A DNA stretch of 64,000 bases from assembly GCA_030704615.1 (NCBI GenBank), contig CM060731.1, forward strand, positions 27,588,001-27,652,000, in the 5' to 3' direction. Origin of the DNA: Takakia lepidozioides (lineage: Eukaryota > Streptophyta > Takakiopsida > Takakiales > Takakiaceae). Each line of letters opens with the position of its first letter. Positions within the stretch are counted from its first letter, which is position 1. The notes below the pieces were generated by a model. That model ran no database searches, was not told the DNA's origin, and saw nothing but the letters and a program-made list of their open reading frames with translations. Position numbers and translations under genes: made by a program. Below are positions 30,782 through 42,332 of this stretch, in pieces.

Positions 30782-31323
30782 TGTGGAGCTGGGATTCCTT
30801 CTCACCTTCCTTTTCGACTTGGATGACTGGAGGAGGGATGCGCTCCGGATGATTTAGGGATGGACGGAGCCAGGATGAAGTTTGGATAAACTTACACCTT
30901 GCGCATGAGGATGAGTTGGCAACAGCTGATGACTTTATTAGGTGCTGTCTTATTCTAATAGCTAGTTTAGGATTAGATTAGGATGGATCTGGGTGATCTG
31001 GCTTCTTTCTATGGCTATGCTGGAAAGGCATCTGGCTGGCCTATATGTAAGTGCTACACGGCACTAAGATTAGATTACGACCTAATACTATTTAAGCTCG
31101 ACTGCCGTGGCAGTGAGGGTGGTGGCTTTTGGTCTTTACGCAAGTGTACGCTGGGTGTAACGGTGTGCTTGTGTGTGTGGATGAATGTGCTTTGGAAGTC
31201 CGATTCAGTTGCGTCCTCTTCATGAGATTCCGTCTTCTCTGCTAGGCCCATCTATCGACTACATTCCCCTGATAGGATTAAGTCCGGTAGAGGAAGGGGA
31301 ACAAACCCATAGCGCCGGAATCA
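30782..31323 (+). repeat. Candidate LTR pair A, left copy (542 bp)
   Basis: Begins TGTGGAGCTGGG and ends GGAATCA (TG..CA). It is very similar to 43,785-44,228, except for about 92 extra bases at roughly 31,026-31,117. No target-site duplication or convincing primer site was found, so LTR status is provisional. Confidence 0.6.
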
Positions 31324-31534
31324 TGGTGGAGATGTGTGATAGCTAGAAATCGTTAACAAAGAATTCGGCTCATATGAATTACCTGAGAACAGTAGATTGT
31401 GTACGGGGGATCCTGCATGATTGAGAGGAGATGTAGTGGCAAAATGGCGGCTTGTATGTCGTGCACAAAGAGAAAGAGAGAGAGTTTGCCTGCTTGAGCT
31501 TTTCTGTGTTTTGAAAGTTTCGCAAGTGAGCACA

Positions 31535-32446
31535 ATGGCTTCCAGTTCTGAGCGTGGTTGGTTTGAGCTTGATAAATTCGAGGTCCCACACTTGAAACAG
31601 ACCCAGGGGTTGGAATCTCGCTACATTTGTGAGCTTGCACGCAACCTCTTACCTGAGCAGCTGGTGTTTGTCGATTATCCGGAGGGAGAACCTACTCCAC
31701 GGCCTGAGCTCCTGTTGGACACGCCCTCGGAGTTCTGGGCCAAGACCTTTGAGGAAACTGCACGCAAAGAAGCTTGCAAACCCATACACACTAAAGCGGA
31801 GCAGAGGGAGCAGAGCCGGCGCATTCGCGAGTCTCTTTAGGGAGCGCACGCCGCACGCCTTCTCCTCAAGCTTCATTCCAGGGAAGTCACTCTACAAATT
31901 CCCCTTGCTAGTGCCAAGGAGCAGTTGGAGAGTGGTGAGAAACTTAGTTGGGCTGTCTTGGGCATTCCACAATTCTCAGTAAGTCGTGAATTGGGTGTAG
32001 ACCTTGAGAGCTTCCTGCCTCCTGACAAGCCGAGCCCTCTACGATTGTGAGAACTGGTTAAAGGGGGTACATCGATTCTGCTTGTTAATTTGAGGCCTCG
32101 AGTTCCACCAGCCCCTACCCGGGATCCCACTTGGGAAGAGCCCATCACTTGTATTCCCGACTCAGATTTTTCTTTTTGTCTCAGTGATGTGTTTATCTTT
32201 CCGGGGGTGTGTTTTCGGCGTGAAACAATAGGTCTCTACAAGGCCGAAGCAGCCGAGGGATATCCTGCCCATACGCTGTTGGTGAAGGAAAAGGTGGTCC
32301 GCAGCATAGTGCGCGTAACTTTTTGGCTCAAGGGTGAAGATGAGTTGTGGGCTTTCTTGGGGGAAGGAGTGTACCTACTGCACAAGCATCGCTTCATCAC
32401 CTCTCACTGTGTGTCTTCGAAGCTCAGTGCCCCTTCGGACAGGTAG
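31535..32446 (+). pseudogene. Unrecognised frameshifted ORF inside the LTR-A interval
   Basis: Plus-strand coding-like sequence starts MASSSERGWFELDKFEV and runs through LARNLLPEQLVFVDYPEGEP and FWAKTFEETARKEA to about 31,837. After frame changes it continues LRPRVPPAPTRDPTWEEPIT, DVFIFPGVCFRRETIGLYKA and VRSIVRVTFWLKGEDELWAF to a stop near 32,446. Composition is globular and acidic, with no zinc knuckle or protease motif. It lies just inside the left LTR-A copy, where gag would be expected, but does not look like gag. At least two indels. Confidence 0.4.
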
Positions 32447-32474
32447 CCGTGTACTCCTCTTCTCATGCCTGTAT

Positions 32475-33543
32475 TCACAAGATCCATGCTAGAAAGATTT
32501 CATCACGGAAGGAGGACAATTCATGCACAAGGGAAGGTACCAATTCTTCTGCAAGGCCTTTCACCCCAAGGTGCCCATCACTAATCACAACATCAGTTCT
32601 GTCACTGGCCAAGTGTGTGTGTTTGATAATGGCTGGTTTGGCAAATCCAGCCTTGGCAGCTTTAAGACGAAGGCATTCTTCTATTAATTCAACCATTTCA
32701 TCCTCAGTAGTGTAAGTCTGTTTTTGTAGAAACACTTTCTCAGCAGGGGGCAAGCCCTTTACAAAACAATGTTTCAAAATATCAGGTCTCTCTGAGGCAA
32801 TTAGAATTGACTTACAGATTGCAGTTCGCAAGTCAGTGTAGTATTTCCACACATTGTCGTCATAATGAAATTTTAAGTCTGGTGTGGTATAAGCTATGGG
32901 TTTTTCTTCACGAAAAAAGCTTGCGAGTCAATTCTCTGGCTTCTACCTAAATAATATCATTTTTGTCCTTGATATTGGACTCAAACAGTTGCCTGGCCTC
33001 TCCCTTGAGACAGCTCCGAAAAGACTTTACTTGGAACCGTGGGGGAACACCATTCATTTCAGTGCTGATTTCAAAAAATTCCAAGAATGACTCAAAATCC
33101 TCCCCTAAGTTGTACTCAGGGTATTGTTGCTTATGCATTCGCTCCCCATGATCAGTTTTCCGTGATGTGGTATCCGGAGCTTCAGTTTGTTTCAGCAACA
33201 TCTTCATAAGCGGGGGGCAATTTGAAATCACCCCCATGGCTTCACACAGCTCGTCCAAATCAAATGTGGGTTGAGGCACAGTCGCCGGATCCTTGTGATC
33301 TCCGGACGACTCTCCCCTTTTCGTATTATTTCTTTCATTAGTTGCTGTCTCTTCCCTCTCCTCCACTGCACGTTTTTCCAACTCACTTAGTCTAACACTG
33401 GCCCTAGGTATGAAGCCAGACTGTCCATGGTGGCATGCATGGTTTGCAAATCCAAAGAACACTACACCAGGTTCTGCCCTTACCTCTCTCAACTCCCTGC
33501 TCTCATTGATCGTTATGAGAAAGAGAAGCTCTCGAAAGGCCAT
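32475..33543 (-). pseudogene. gag: Inverted gypsy gag fragment
   Basis: Minus strand, opposite to its neighbours. From 33,543 the frame runs through an acidic Lys/Glu region, DLDELCEAMGVISNCPPLMK, EDFESFLEFFEISTEMNGVP and QVKSFRSCLKGEARQLFESN (capsid core of Ty3/gypsy gag). A break near 32,900 follows, then VWKYYTDLR-like sequence and GLPPAEKVFLQKQTYTTEDE to 32,475. No zinc knuckle is seen. An inverted fragment within the nest. Confidence 0.6.
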
Positions 33544-33705
33544 TTAAACGACCAAGATCGTTTGTAAGGGTGCCGGCCGATCTCTCTACAAACCCACAAC
33601 CTGTTGCTAGTGCTGTTTTGTCCAATGATTTCAAACTCATGCATTGTGAAGCCTCTAGGGCACTTAGAAGAGAACAAATACATCCCTTGATGACTCAGTG
33701 TCACA

Positions 33706-34255
33706 GTGGCCATCTTTCTTTTTTCATGCGTGATTGACACAGGCTGCACCATGTCTGCCATTCCACTCTCCATTGTATGCATATTAGGCCTCAAGTTACG
33801 GCCTGCCAAAGGGCTGGAAGTAACCATAGCCGATGGTACAGCCTATGAACCCATGGGCTTGGTTACTGTGCCTATCCGTGTCAATGGCAAGACAGTGGTA
33901 CTAACCTCTATTGTCACTTTGGGGGAGCAGCTTTTGCTGGGCCTTGACTGGATAAAGGGGGCAGAGGCTAGCCTGGACATCATGGGCAATTTGATGTGGT
34001 TACACAATGGTGAGGGCCAGCCTTATAAGGCAAACCTCAACGCTGTCACCTTGGTTGCTGGTACCTCTTTAGCCAATTACTCTCGATTGAAATTGCAAGC
34101 TAAACACTTGAAGGAAACTATAGGCCAGCACTACAATTGGGCCAGATTCAGTCAATTTCAAGCCCCCGAGGGCTGCCTTATCAATGGCAGTTCCCTTTGT
34201 CAGGTAAGAAATCTGGCCCTCCACTGCCAGTGGCCAAGAACACTATGCTAATCCG
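33706..34255 (+). pseudogene. pol: Gypsy retropepsin-like protease
   Basis: The plus frame has RVIDTGCTMS-type active-site sequence (Asp-Thr-Gly), then LGLKLRPAKGLEVTIADGTA, YEPMGLVTVPIRVNGKTVVL and LLLGLDWI, the usual order of an LTR-element aspartic protease. The enzyme cleaves the Gag-Pol polyprotein. The frame continues to about 34,251 before a shift. A related fragment lies on the minus strand at 63.5-63.9 kb. Gag on this strand is not present immediately upstream. Confidence 0.65.
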
Positions 34256-34578
34256 AGCTCCTGTCGACTTGGTCATTCATGTTTTTTCTCAACGTGTAAT
34301 TCCTTCTGGTCTAGCTTTTGCTTGCCCCCAAGGCCATTATATTGAGGTGGAAGGTTGGAAGAAGCTGACCTTGCAAAAACATTGTCTGATCGCATCTGGA
34401 GTGATTGACAAAGGTTTCAAGGGTGAAGTCCGACTGTTGGTGGCTAATCCTAAGCGTATAGGCATTACCATTTGTAAGGGGCAAGTCATAGCTAGACTGT
34501 CTTCCTCACCTTTATTTGAGTTGGCTTCTGTTCAGAAAGCTCTCTCCTTCTACGACATAGGTCTGGTGGATTTGCCTC

Positions 34579-35085
34579 TTGACCAACTGCAAGCCTTTGC
34601 TGCCAAACATCGGGCCTGTTGCCGGTCTTCCCTTGACCTCAGATCAAGAGCTGCATTACCAGCAAGTTTTGCAAGACATCACGGTTGGGGAGCATCTCAC
34701 ACCTCAGCAGACCAGCCAACTCCATGACTTTCTCCGTAATAACCTGGATATTTTTAGTAAGGGCCTCATGACCTTGGTCGCACGACCATCCTGGACCACG
34801 ACATCATCACTGAAGGTAAGCCTATCAAACAGTATGCCTACCGAAAGAAAGGTTATTCAGGAAGAGATTACCAAAATGTTGGACGCAGGTGTCATCACAC
34901 CCTCAATCTCGCCTTGGGCCAGTTCCATTGTCTTAGTAGGGAAAAATGATGGTTCAACTCGCTTCTATGTTGATTTTAGACGTCTAAATGCTATCACTAA
35001 AAAGGATGTGTATCTCTTACCTCGTATTCATGAGCCTGCTTCTCCTCCCACTGTCACTCCTGACCCACCTTGGTCAACTTGGTAA
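34579..35085 (+). pseudogene. pol: Gypsy reverse transcriptase, N-terminal part
   Basis: Plus frames give LTPQQTSQLHDFLRNNLDIF, then ERKVIQEEITKMLDAGVITP and SPWASSIVLVGKNDGSTRFY with VDFRRLNAITKKDVYLLPRI. These are RT fingers/palm motifs 1-2 of Ty3/gypsy elements. The sequence breaks off after the motif 2 region, and a LINE fragment follows directly. It differs from the RT at 35.4 kb and 39-41 kb, so it belongs to another gypsy family, probably the same one as the protease upstream. Confidence 0.7.
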
Positions 35086-35381
35086 GAGCCTTTGCAATGC
35101 TGCTAAGAGCTAGATTTCCAAGGATAATTCTTTTCTTGGATCAAAATTCTGCTATCCTCTGCCTCTAGTAAAGTCAACGATAAATGGAATCATCTCTCAT
35201 TCATTCCCTCTCTCTCGCTCTGTGAGGCAAGGTTGCCCACTAGCCCCATTTTTATTTCTTATTGCGGCTAACAGCCTGGGCCACCTCTTAGAATCCGAAC
35301 CGGGATATATTGGGTCTCCACCTATCCATGCATAATCTCTCTCAGTCCATGATGGCCAAAGTGTCCATGTATGTAGATGAC
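35086..35381 (+). pseudogene. L1-type LINE RT fragment
   Basis: Plus-strand VRQGCPLAPFLFLIAANSLG and HLLESEPGYIGSPPIHA, with several stops, match the RT segment between the fingers and the YADD box of plant L1 elements. It is inserted or recombined between two gypsy RT pieces. Confidence 0.65.
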
Positions 35382-36089
35382 ACTGTTGAGCCACAGAGAG
35401 TTGGTCGAGCTGAAGACTTAGCTCAAGGATCTAATGTCAAAGGGGTACATCCGGCCGAGTAAGTCACCTTACGGAGCCCCGGTGCTATTCGCAGACAAGA
35501 AGGATGGGACGATGTGGATATGTGTCGATTACAGGGCTCTGAATAAGGTGACTATCAAGAACCGGTATCCTTTGCCAAGGATCCACGACCTCTTTGATCG
35601 GTTGGCAAGAGCGAAGTATTTCAGCCGGATCGATTTGCGCTCCGGCTATCATCAAATCCGAGTGGCAGAAGGAGATGAGGAGAAGACCGCGTGCATGACA
35701 AGGTATGGTTCATATGAGTTCTTGGTGATGCCTTTTGGGATCACCAATGCACCCGCAACCTTTAGCACGCTAATGAACAGCCTTTTCCAGGAATGGTTGG
35801 ATGACTTTGTGATTGTGTACATCGACGACATCTTGGTGTACTCGAAAACAAAAGAAGAGCACCTGGAGCACCTCAAAAGGGCGTTCCAGAAATGCGGGAA
35901 ATGAAGCTGTATGCCAAAGCTTCAAAGTGCGAATTCGGGGTCACAAAAGTGGAGTTCTTAGGGCATGTGATTATACAAGATGGGATCAAAATGGATGACA
36001 GAAAGGTGAGGGCGATCTTAGACTGGGAGCCTCCAACTTCGGTCCCGGGAGTGCGGTCCTTTCTAGGACTCGCCTCCTATTACTGAAAG
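35382..36089 (+). pseudogene. pol: Chromovirus sibling copy: RT core, left of the nested insertion
   Basis: From GTTGAGCCACAGAG onward this is homologous to the RT of the inner element. It reads [57 protein letters not shown] and [20 protein letters not shown] (catalytic Asp-Asp present). A frame change follows near 35,890, then [20 protein letters not shown] and [10 protein letters not shown]. It is interrupted at 36,089 by the LTR of the inner element and resumes at 43,058. Confidence 0.85.
36085..36089 (+). other. 5-bp target-site duplication GAAAG, left
   Basis: GAAAG directly before the LTR equals GAAAG directly after the other LTR (43,058-43,062). Confidence 0.85.
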
Positions 36090-36814
36090 TGTCGCGCACC
36101 TCACTTCGGTAAGCTCCCCCCTCAAGTCATAGTTACTCGCTTGATGCGCGCGTCTAACTCCCAACCTGGCCGCCGGGCCAACTTGGAGATCCGGCTGCTC
36201 ACTGGGGCATAACGGTCCCCCTTTGATCTCCCAAAGAACCCTCCAACGATTTGGAACCAGCGGAATTCCCTTTGGTAGTTGGCAGTCCGGAACAGTTCCC
36301 CACTCTTTGGTCGCTTTCCGGCTCGCTCGCTTACTCACTAGTTTTTGGTCACGAACGGGCTTGCACCGTTCTCGGGGTTACTACTCCCTATATATACTTC
36401 TGTAGCTGTCCGCGGGGGTTTCACAAACAACCATGCCATTTTATGGCGAACCACCACGAACACCCTCGACTCCTGGTGATGAGCCGCGGTGAGTCTTGGC
36501 CCACCCACCACGGCCCCTATGGACCGTGATGAGTCCCAAGACTCCCCACGACTCCCACCACGAGGTCTCCGCCCCAGGGTGAGTCCTATGCCACCCCCAC
36601 TAAGTCCCGCTAAGCTACCACCACCCCTTGTGGAGCCACCCCCACCGCAACCCGGTGTGCGGGGCTCCACCTAGTGAGTGCCTCCGCCTCCTTGAGTGCC
36701 TTGGGCACTCAAGGGTGCTTCAGCCCCCCATACCTATCGCTGCCACTGCCCCCACCACAGGGGCAGCCCCTCTTGTGTCCCGACCCCCTGCCCTCAAGGC
36801 AAAGGGCCGCGACA
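36090..36814 (-). repeat. 3' LTR of the nested chromovirus
   Basis: 725 bp, from TGTCGCGCACC to CCGCGACA. It contains a TATATATA box-like stretch near 36,390 on the plus strand. Pairs with 42,333-43,057. Confidence 0.92.
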
Positions 36815-37804
36815 CACACCCCTACCAACAGGGAGTCGATGTCCTCATCGGCTTGTCCATTTTGTGGAAACGAACATCCAAGTTGTGGCGTCCCACATCA
36901 AGGAGTTTGTTTCCGTACCATGGCGTCCCATGGCAAAGAACCAAACCCCACACTTGACTCTACTCTCCACTAGCTAGTTCGGCCGACTTCCTCCAAGTCC
37001 CGGCCAAGGGTGGAGCCTCTCAAGCTCCTCCCAGTGCACTCTTCTTGGCCTACTTCACGGCCAAGGAACGATCCTCCCCGAGGATCGAATCGCCTTACTG
37101 CAACAACATTTGCTTGCGACTGCTCATGATGCCGCTTTTGGCATCACCTTGAGCAAGGGTTCACCTCGAACCCTCTCTTTGACTAGGAAGGTAACCTTGA
37201 ACCAACCGCGCGCCCCAATCACTACAATTGGGTCCGCCTTGGAATGCTGACCTGAGGTACGGGAACACGCCGAAGCCGCACTACGACTTCGTCCTGAGGC
37301 TACACGATTATAGTACGTGAACGGAAGCACGTAGCTTCCGCGTTAGCCCGCACTACAAAGCAACCCCCTCGGTAGCGCAGTTATAGTATGCGCACGCGCC
37401 AGGTGCGCACTAGCACGTGAACTCCTAAAGAAGGCGCAAGTTTCCTTGCCCCTTGGATGGGAGTTATCCGATTTTGGCACTGCGCAAACACACGATTAAC
37501 CCAATTTACCTCTCCCATTTTTGTAAGCTAGCATGCATTCTACACACTAGCCAACCACACCATGCATCACCATTCCAAACAAAATAGGACGCACAACATT
37601 TGGAACCCATTTCCTTTATAACAAATTTTTGTACAATACAAGTTTTTGCAATCGGATTCCTAAGCTAGCTAAGCCAGGCTAAGCATGCATTTCCTCCCCC
37701 ACGCTCCAAGGTTGATGTCCCCATCAACGCTTCTTCCGCTTTTGAGGTCGCCCTTCAAAAACTGCAACCGCCTCGGAAGCGTTTCCCGTTTCTGAGGCAC
37801 GCAC
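36815..37804 (-). other. 3' non-coding region of the nested chromovirus
   Basis: No domain-bearing frame between the chromodomain ORF and the 3' LTR. Next to the LTR the minus strand is moderately purine-rich (GGTAGGGGTG), a possible polypurine tract. Confidence 0.4.
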
Positions 37805-38233
37805 CTAAGATGCCTCCACATGATGATAGCCCTTCCATTTGACGAGATACTCCGTTTCTCGGTTCTTGAACCTCCTTGACTTAAGTACTGCCTCCACCTC
37901 ATACTCAGGTTCATTTTCATGATCCAACAGCACAGGTGGCGGACGCAACACTTGATGCCGATTCGGACGCGCTTCATCTTTGAAGTAAGGCTTCAAAAGG
38001 GAGACGTGGAATACTGGATGCACCTTGCTGTTTGCCGGCAGCTCCAATTCATACACATCCTCATTCATAACCTTCCGGATGCGAAAAGGTCCTGCATATG
38101 GAGGTACGAACTTTGGACTCACTTCCGGAGGTAGTCGAAAATTCTTGATGTTCAACCAGACCTCCGTGCCTGCCTCAAACTTCACTTCCCTTGCGATTCG
38201 CCTGCCTTTCATACCGTTTCCTAGCTTTGGCAA
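37805..38233 (-). pseudogene. pol: Integrase C-terminal domain and chromodomain
   Basis: Minus frame: FEAGTEVWLNIKNFRLPPEV and FVPPYAGPFRIRKVMNEDVY, the SH3-like integrase C-terminal (GPY/F) module, then HPVFHVSLLKPYF. A chromodomain follows: EYEVEAVLKSRRFKNRETEY with LVKWKGYHHVEAS, where the frame changes. The aromatic residues at Tyr and Trp positions are present. In chromoviruses this domain directs integration towards modified histones. The C-terminal helix is lost from the frame. This places the element among the chromodomain Ty3/gypsy lineages. Confidence 0.85.
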
Positions 38234-38298
38234 TGTTGTACTTTGCGAGCTTCAACAAACGCTCGCGTTCTTCCAGTACCGCCGCTATTGCCGGTTCC

Positions 38299-39313
38299 TC
38301 AACGTCTTGGGCGGCCCAACTTGTCGGCACGAGAGGTGCTTTTCATAGACCAATACGAAAGGGAAAACTCCCGTTGCGGAGTGTTCTGTGTTATATAACA
38401 GAACTCTGCCGCGTCTAAGTGTTCCACCCAGTCTGTTTGGTCTGCCGACACGTAATTCCGCAAGATCTGCTTCACTACGGAATTCACTCTTTCCGTTTGG
38501 CCGTCGGTCGTAGGTCGGAAGGCGGTGCTCATCTTCAGCCTCGTCCCCATCTTCTTCCAAAGTGCCCTCCAAAATTTACTCGTAAACTTTGGATCGCGGT
38601 CCGAGACAATATCCTTCGGGACTCCATGATGCTTTAAGACGTGGGCGAAGTAAAGTCGCCCTGTTTCCTTCCGCCGTTGCCGTCTCCTTGGTAGGGATGA
38701 AATGGCCCATTTTACTGAACCTATCCACCACCACCATGATTGCATCGAATCCTTTTGACAGCGGCATAGCAGTCATGAAATCCATCGAGACGCTTTCCCA
38801 AGTCCCCTCTGGAATCGGCAAGGGTTGTAACAGCCCCGCTTGCTTTTTGTACTCGCTCCAGTTTTGTTGGCATGTGGTGCATGTCTTGACATACTCCTCT
38901 GCCTCCTCCCTTAGTTTGGGCCAGAAATACTCTTTCTTCAAGAGTGCCGCAGTGCGTTTGGCTCCGCCGTGGCCCGCAAGCGGGCTATCATGGCATTCTC
39001 TCAAGAGGCTATCTCTGATCCCTCCCTTCGGCACGTAGAGACACTTTTGCTTATACCGGAGCAGTCCATTTTGCAAGTGGAACTGCGATTTAACCCCCAT
39101 CCTCAAGTCCTGCATCACGGACTTCGCCAACTCATCCTTCCGACAAGCCTTCCGGATCTTCTTTTGGAGCGCCGTCTCGCCCCTGTACACCAACAAGAGC
39201 TGCTGTTTTCTACTTAAAGCATCGGCCACCACGTTGTCCCGTCCCGGTTTGTACGGGATATCCACGTCGAACACCGCCAAAGTATCTTGCCACCTAAGTT
39301 GTTTTGGGGACAA
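38299..39313 (-). pseudogene. pol: Chromovirus integrase (and end of RNase H), frameshifted
   Basis: Reading on the minus strand: a short RNase H tail ([16 protein letters not shown]) precedes the zinc-binding HHCC module LLRECHDSPLAGHGGAKRTA to TCTTCQQNW. The catalytic core follows with VSMDFMTAMPLSKGFDAIMV (first Asp) and VDRFSKMGHFIPT, and a frame change near 38,660-38,745 leads to VPKDIVSDRDPKFTSKFWRA (second Asp) and TAFRPTTDGQTERVNSVVKQ (Glu). All three acidic catalytic residues are visible, so only the indel disables it. Confidence 0.88.
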
Positions 39314-40878
39314 CTTGGGCTGCGTGGCAACTTCACCGTGACATTGTCCGTGAACGCCTTCACTGGGTTGGAATCAATATAGTGGCGCCAAAGCTCAAGA
39401 CAGTGCACCACCGCCTTCATCTCTTTCTCGTGCGTCGGCCACCGTCGCTCCACTTCATTCAGTTTCTTACTTTCGTAAGCCACTGGACGTCCATCTTGCA
39501 TCAGTACACCCCCAATCACGAAGTCCGACGCATCTGTATGAATCTCGAACGGACGATCGAACTCCGGGATTTTCAAGACTGGAGTTTCCACCATCCGCTG
39601 CTTCAATTCAGCAAAAGCTTGGCCACAAAAGGTGTTCCATGCCCAGACTTTGGACTTACACAGAAGGTCTGACAGCGGCCCCGCGATCTTGGCGAAATTT
39701 CTCACATACTTCCAGTAATAGGAGGCGAGTCCTAGGAAGGATCGCACTCCCGGGACCGAAGTCGGAGGCTCCCAGTCCAAGATTGTCCTCACCTTCCAGT
39801 CATCCATTCTGATCCCATCCTGTGTAATCACATGCCCCATGAACTCCACTTTTGTGACCCCGAATTCGCACTTTGAAGCTTTGGCATACAGCTTTCCTTC
39901 CCGCAATTTCTGGAACACCCTTTTGAGGTGCTCCAGGTGCTCCTCCTTTGTTTTCGAATACACCAAGATGTCGTCGATGTACACGATCACAAAGTCATCC
40001 AACCACTCCTGGAAAAGGCTGTTCATCAGCGTGCTAAAGGTCGTGGGAGTGTTGGTGAGTCCAAAAGGCATCACCAAGAACTCATATGAACCATACCTTG
40101 TCCTGCACGCGGTTTTCTCCTCATCTCCTTCCGCCACTCGAATTTGATGATAGCCAGAGCGCAGATCGATCCGGCTGAAATACTTTGCTCCTGCCAACCG
40201 ATCGAAAAGGTCGTCGATCCTTGACAAAGGGTATCGGTTTTTGATAGTCACCTTATTCAAAGCCCTGTAATCGACACACATCCGCAGCGTCCCATCCTTC
40301 TTGTCTGCGAATAGCACCGGGGCTCCGTAAGGTGACTTACTCGGCCGGATGTACCCCTTTGACATTAGATCTTTGAGCTGAGTCTTCAGCTCGACCAACT
40401 CTCTGTGGCTCAACCGGTAGGGCGCCTTGGCAGGTGGTTCCGATCCCAGTATCACCTCAATCTTGTGGTCAACTCCTCTTCGCGGTGGCAAGCCGCTTGG
40501 TAAATCCTCCGGCATCACATCCTGGTATTTCTCCAAAATCCCCTTGATCCAATCTGGGCTCGGCTCCCCATCGCCTTCTCCCTTCACTTCTCTAATGTAG
40601 AGCAAAAATTGGGGCTCGTGTGCCTCCTCCATGGCCCACTCCCTTGTTGACAAGAGGTTTATTCGCCCTCCCACGGGTTTGGGCGTTTCCGACACTCGTA
40701 AGACCTCGTCACCATTCCCACATGGCAGCGTGACTACTCTCTTGCGGCCATCTATGACCGCTCCGGATTTGCTCAAAAAGGTCATCCCCAAAATGAGATC
40801 CACTCCATCGATCTCGCAGATGGTGAAGTTCTCATGTCCCTCCCAACTCCCCAGTTGAAGAGGAACATCAAACGCCAA
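39214..40878 (-). pseudogene. pol: Chromovirus protease end, reverse transcriptase and RNase H
   Basis: A long open minus frame of 554 codons: protease C-terminal flap ([18 protein letters not shown]), a linker, then RT with [52 protein letters not shown], and [20 protein letters not shown] carrying the catalytic Asp-Asp. RNase H follows with [20 protein letters not shown], the Glu of [20 protein letters not shown], and AFTDNVTV before a frame change near 39,340. RT and RNase H together make element cDNA in the cytoplasm. Intact apart from the 3' frame change. Its sequence is highly similar to the plus-strand sibling at 35,382-36,089 and 43,058-43,447. Confidence 0.92.
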
Positions 40879-41302
40879 CTTGTCGCCAATTGCGGTTCTC
40901 CTTTGGCAGAACGCACCTCAATAGAGGCCCCCACGTCACTTGTGGGAGTCCCAGCTTTTGTGCCGTTGCCGGTGTCATGAAGGAGTGCGACGCTCCTGTG
41001 TCCACCAACAACGACACGTTAGTTCCGGATATTATCCCATCCACGAACAATAACTGACTCCATTTACGTAAGGCGCCAGTTTCCTGATACAACTCACAAG
41101 AAAATTTGCCTACCTTGCAAGTCCTGGCGACCACCGCTTCCACCAAGCGACTGATGGTAACTTCCGACAGCTCTGTGGTCGCCCGAGTCATGTTCAATTG
41201 CCGGGGCTTCGTGCACTTCTTGGCCATGTGCCCGGGCTCCCCGCAATTGAAACACACTCTATCAAAGGTCGTCTTCTGTCCGCCATAGGCCGCTCCACCC
41301 AC
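40868..41302 (-). pseudogene. gag-pol: Gag zinc knuckle and protease active site
   Basis: The minus frame contains a CCHC knuckle CFNCGEPGHMAKKC, followed after about 70 residues by LLVDTGASHSFMTPATAQKL, the retropepsin active site (Asp-Thr-Gly-Ala). It overlaps the long pol frame by a few bases in another frame, so a small indel separates protease N- and C-terminal parts. Confidence 0.85.
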
Positions 41303-42203
41303 TTTTCCTTTCGAAGCACCGGGTGCCGCTTTGACTTGTGAAGGCCCTCCTTCGATTTCCCACGTGCCATTGTCGCCGCGTGGCCTATCCCACTTCTTTT
41401 CCGGTCGGAAGGAGTCACCGCCTTCCGCCGGGTCTTCTTGTGGTTCAGCTCCGTAATGGCCTTGTCTTTCACACCCTTAGGACATCCGAGAAACATTCAG
41501 CCCTCTCAATTGCCTCGTTCAAAGTCTTAGTGGCTTCTTCCTCCAACTTCCGCGCTGGCCACATGGTTTAGTCTCGCCACAAAGTGAAGATCATTTTGGT
41601 TCTGCCATGTCCGCGACTTCGAGCAACAGCACATTGAAAGCCTGGACATATCCCCGAATGTCATTTGTTTGCTTCAAATTCCTCATCTTGTCCCGGGCGA
41701 ACCAGGACGCGTTGAGGGGCACAAACTGCCTCTTCATCAATTCCTTGAACCCACTCCACGTTCAAGTTTCCGGGCTTGGACTTCGGTCGTTGAAGGCATT
41801 TCTGCCACCATTGTTGAGCATAGCCCCTCAAATAAGTGGGAGCCACTTCCACCCGATCCTCGTCACTCAACTTGGCCGCCCGGAAGTACTGCTCTAGCTC
41901 CAAGAGCCAGGTGTTGAGTGCCTTCCAATTTCGAACGCCCTCGAAGGTGCCGGGTTCCTTAGGCTTCACCTTAAACTTTGCCTTAGTGGAAGTGGCATTA
42001 TCCGCCTCCAACACATCTTTCAACGTCCCGCCAAATTGCGCCAACAACCCTTCCCAAAAGGCTGCCGGCATGGGAGGCATCTGTTGGTCGGTCGGAGCTC
42101 TCAACGATTCCTCAGGCTCCGACTCCTCAGATTCCTCCCGCTCTTGAGCGGCCTCGTTTTCGGAAACATGCATCGCTTCCTCAAATGGCCGCCTCGGTGA
42201 CAC
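41303..42203 (-). pseudogene. gag: Chromovirus gag (capsid), frameshifted
   Basis: Starts MSPRRPFEEAMHVSENEAAQ at 42,203. An acidic N terminus leads into PAAFWEGLLAQFGGTLKDVL and the capsid core FEGVRNWKALNTWLLELEQY, LRGYAQQWWQKCLQ. A frame change occurs near 41,760; downstream fragments (SWFARDKMRNLKQTNDIRGY in another frame) and a basic linker lead to the knuckle at about 41,260. Gag forms the particle in which reverse transcription occurs. At least two indels are present. Confidence 0.8.
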
Positions 42204-42318
42204 ATCGCCCCCATCGGGCTCACCAGGATCATCATCTTTTGGGCCGTTCCGCTTTCGCTTTGGCTTGCCCGACCCATGATGAGGCCAATCCCAAGGACGA
42301 TCGCGTACTGAACTCTAA

Positions 42319-42330
42319 GCTCTGATACCA
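42319..42330 (-). other. Primer-binding site for initiator Met-tRNA
   Basis: The minus strand reads TGGTATCAGAGC two bases inside the 5' LTR. This is the standard complement to the 3' end of initiator tRNA-Met in plant LTR elements. Confidence 0.93.
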
Positions 42331-42332
42331 AG

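Noticed and set aside
34210-34235. CTCCACTGCCAGTGG as an eighth copy of the 24-bp palindrome
   Set aside because: Only a 6-7 base arm matches, in a retroelement coding frame; the AACCT ends are missing.
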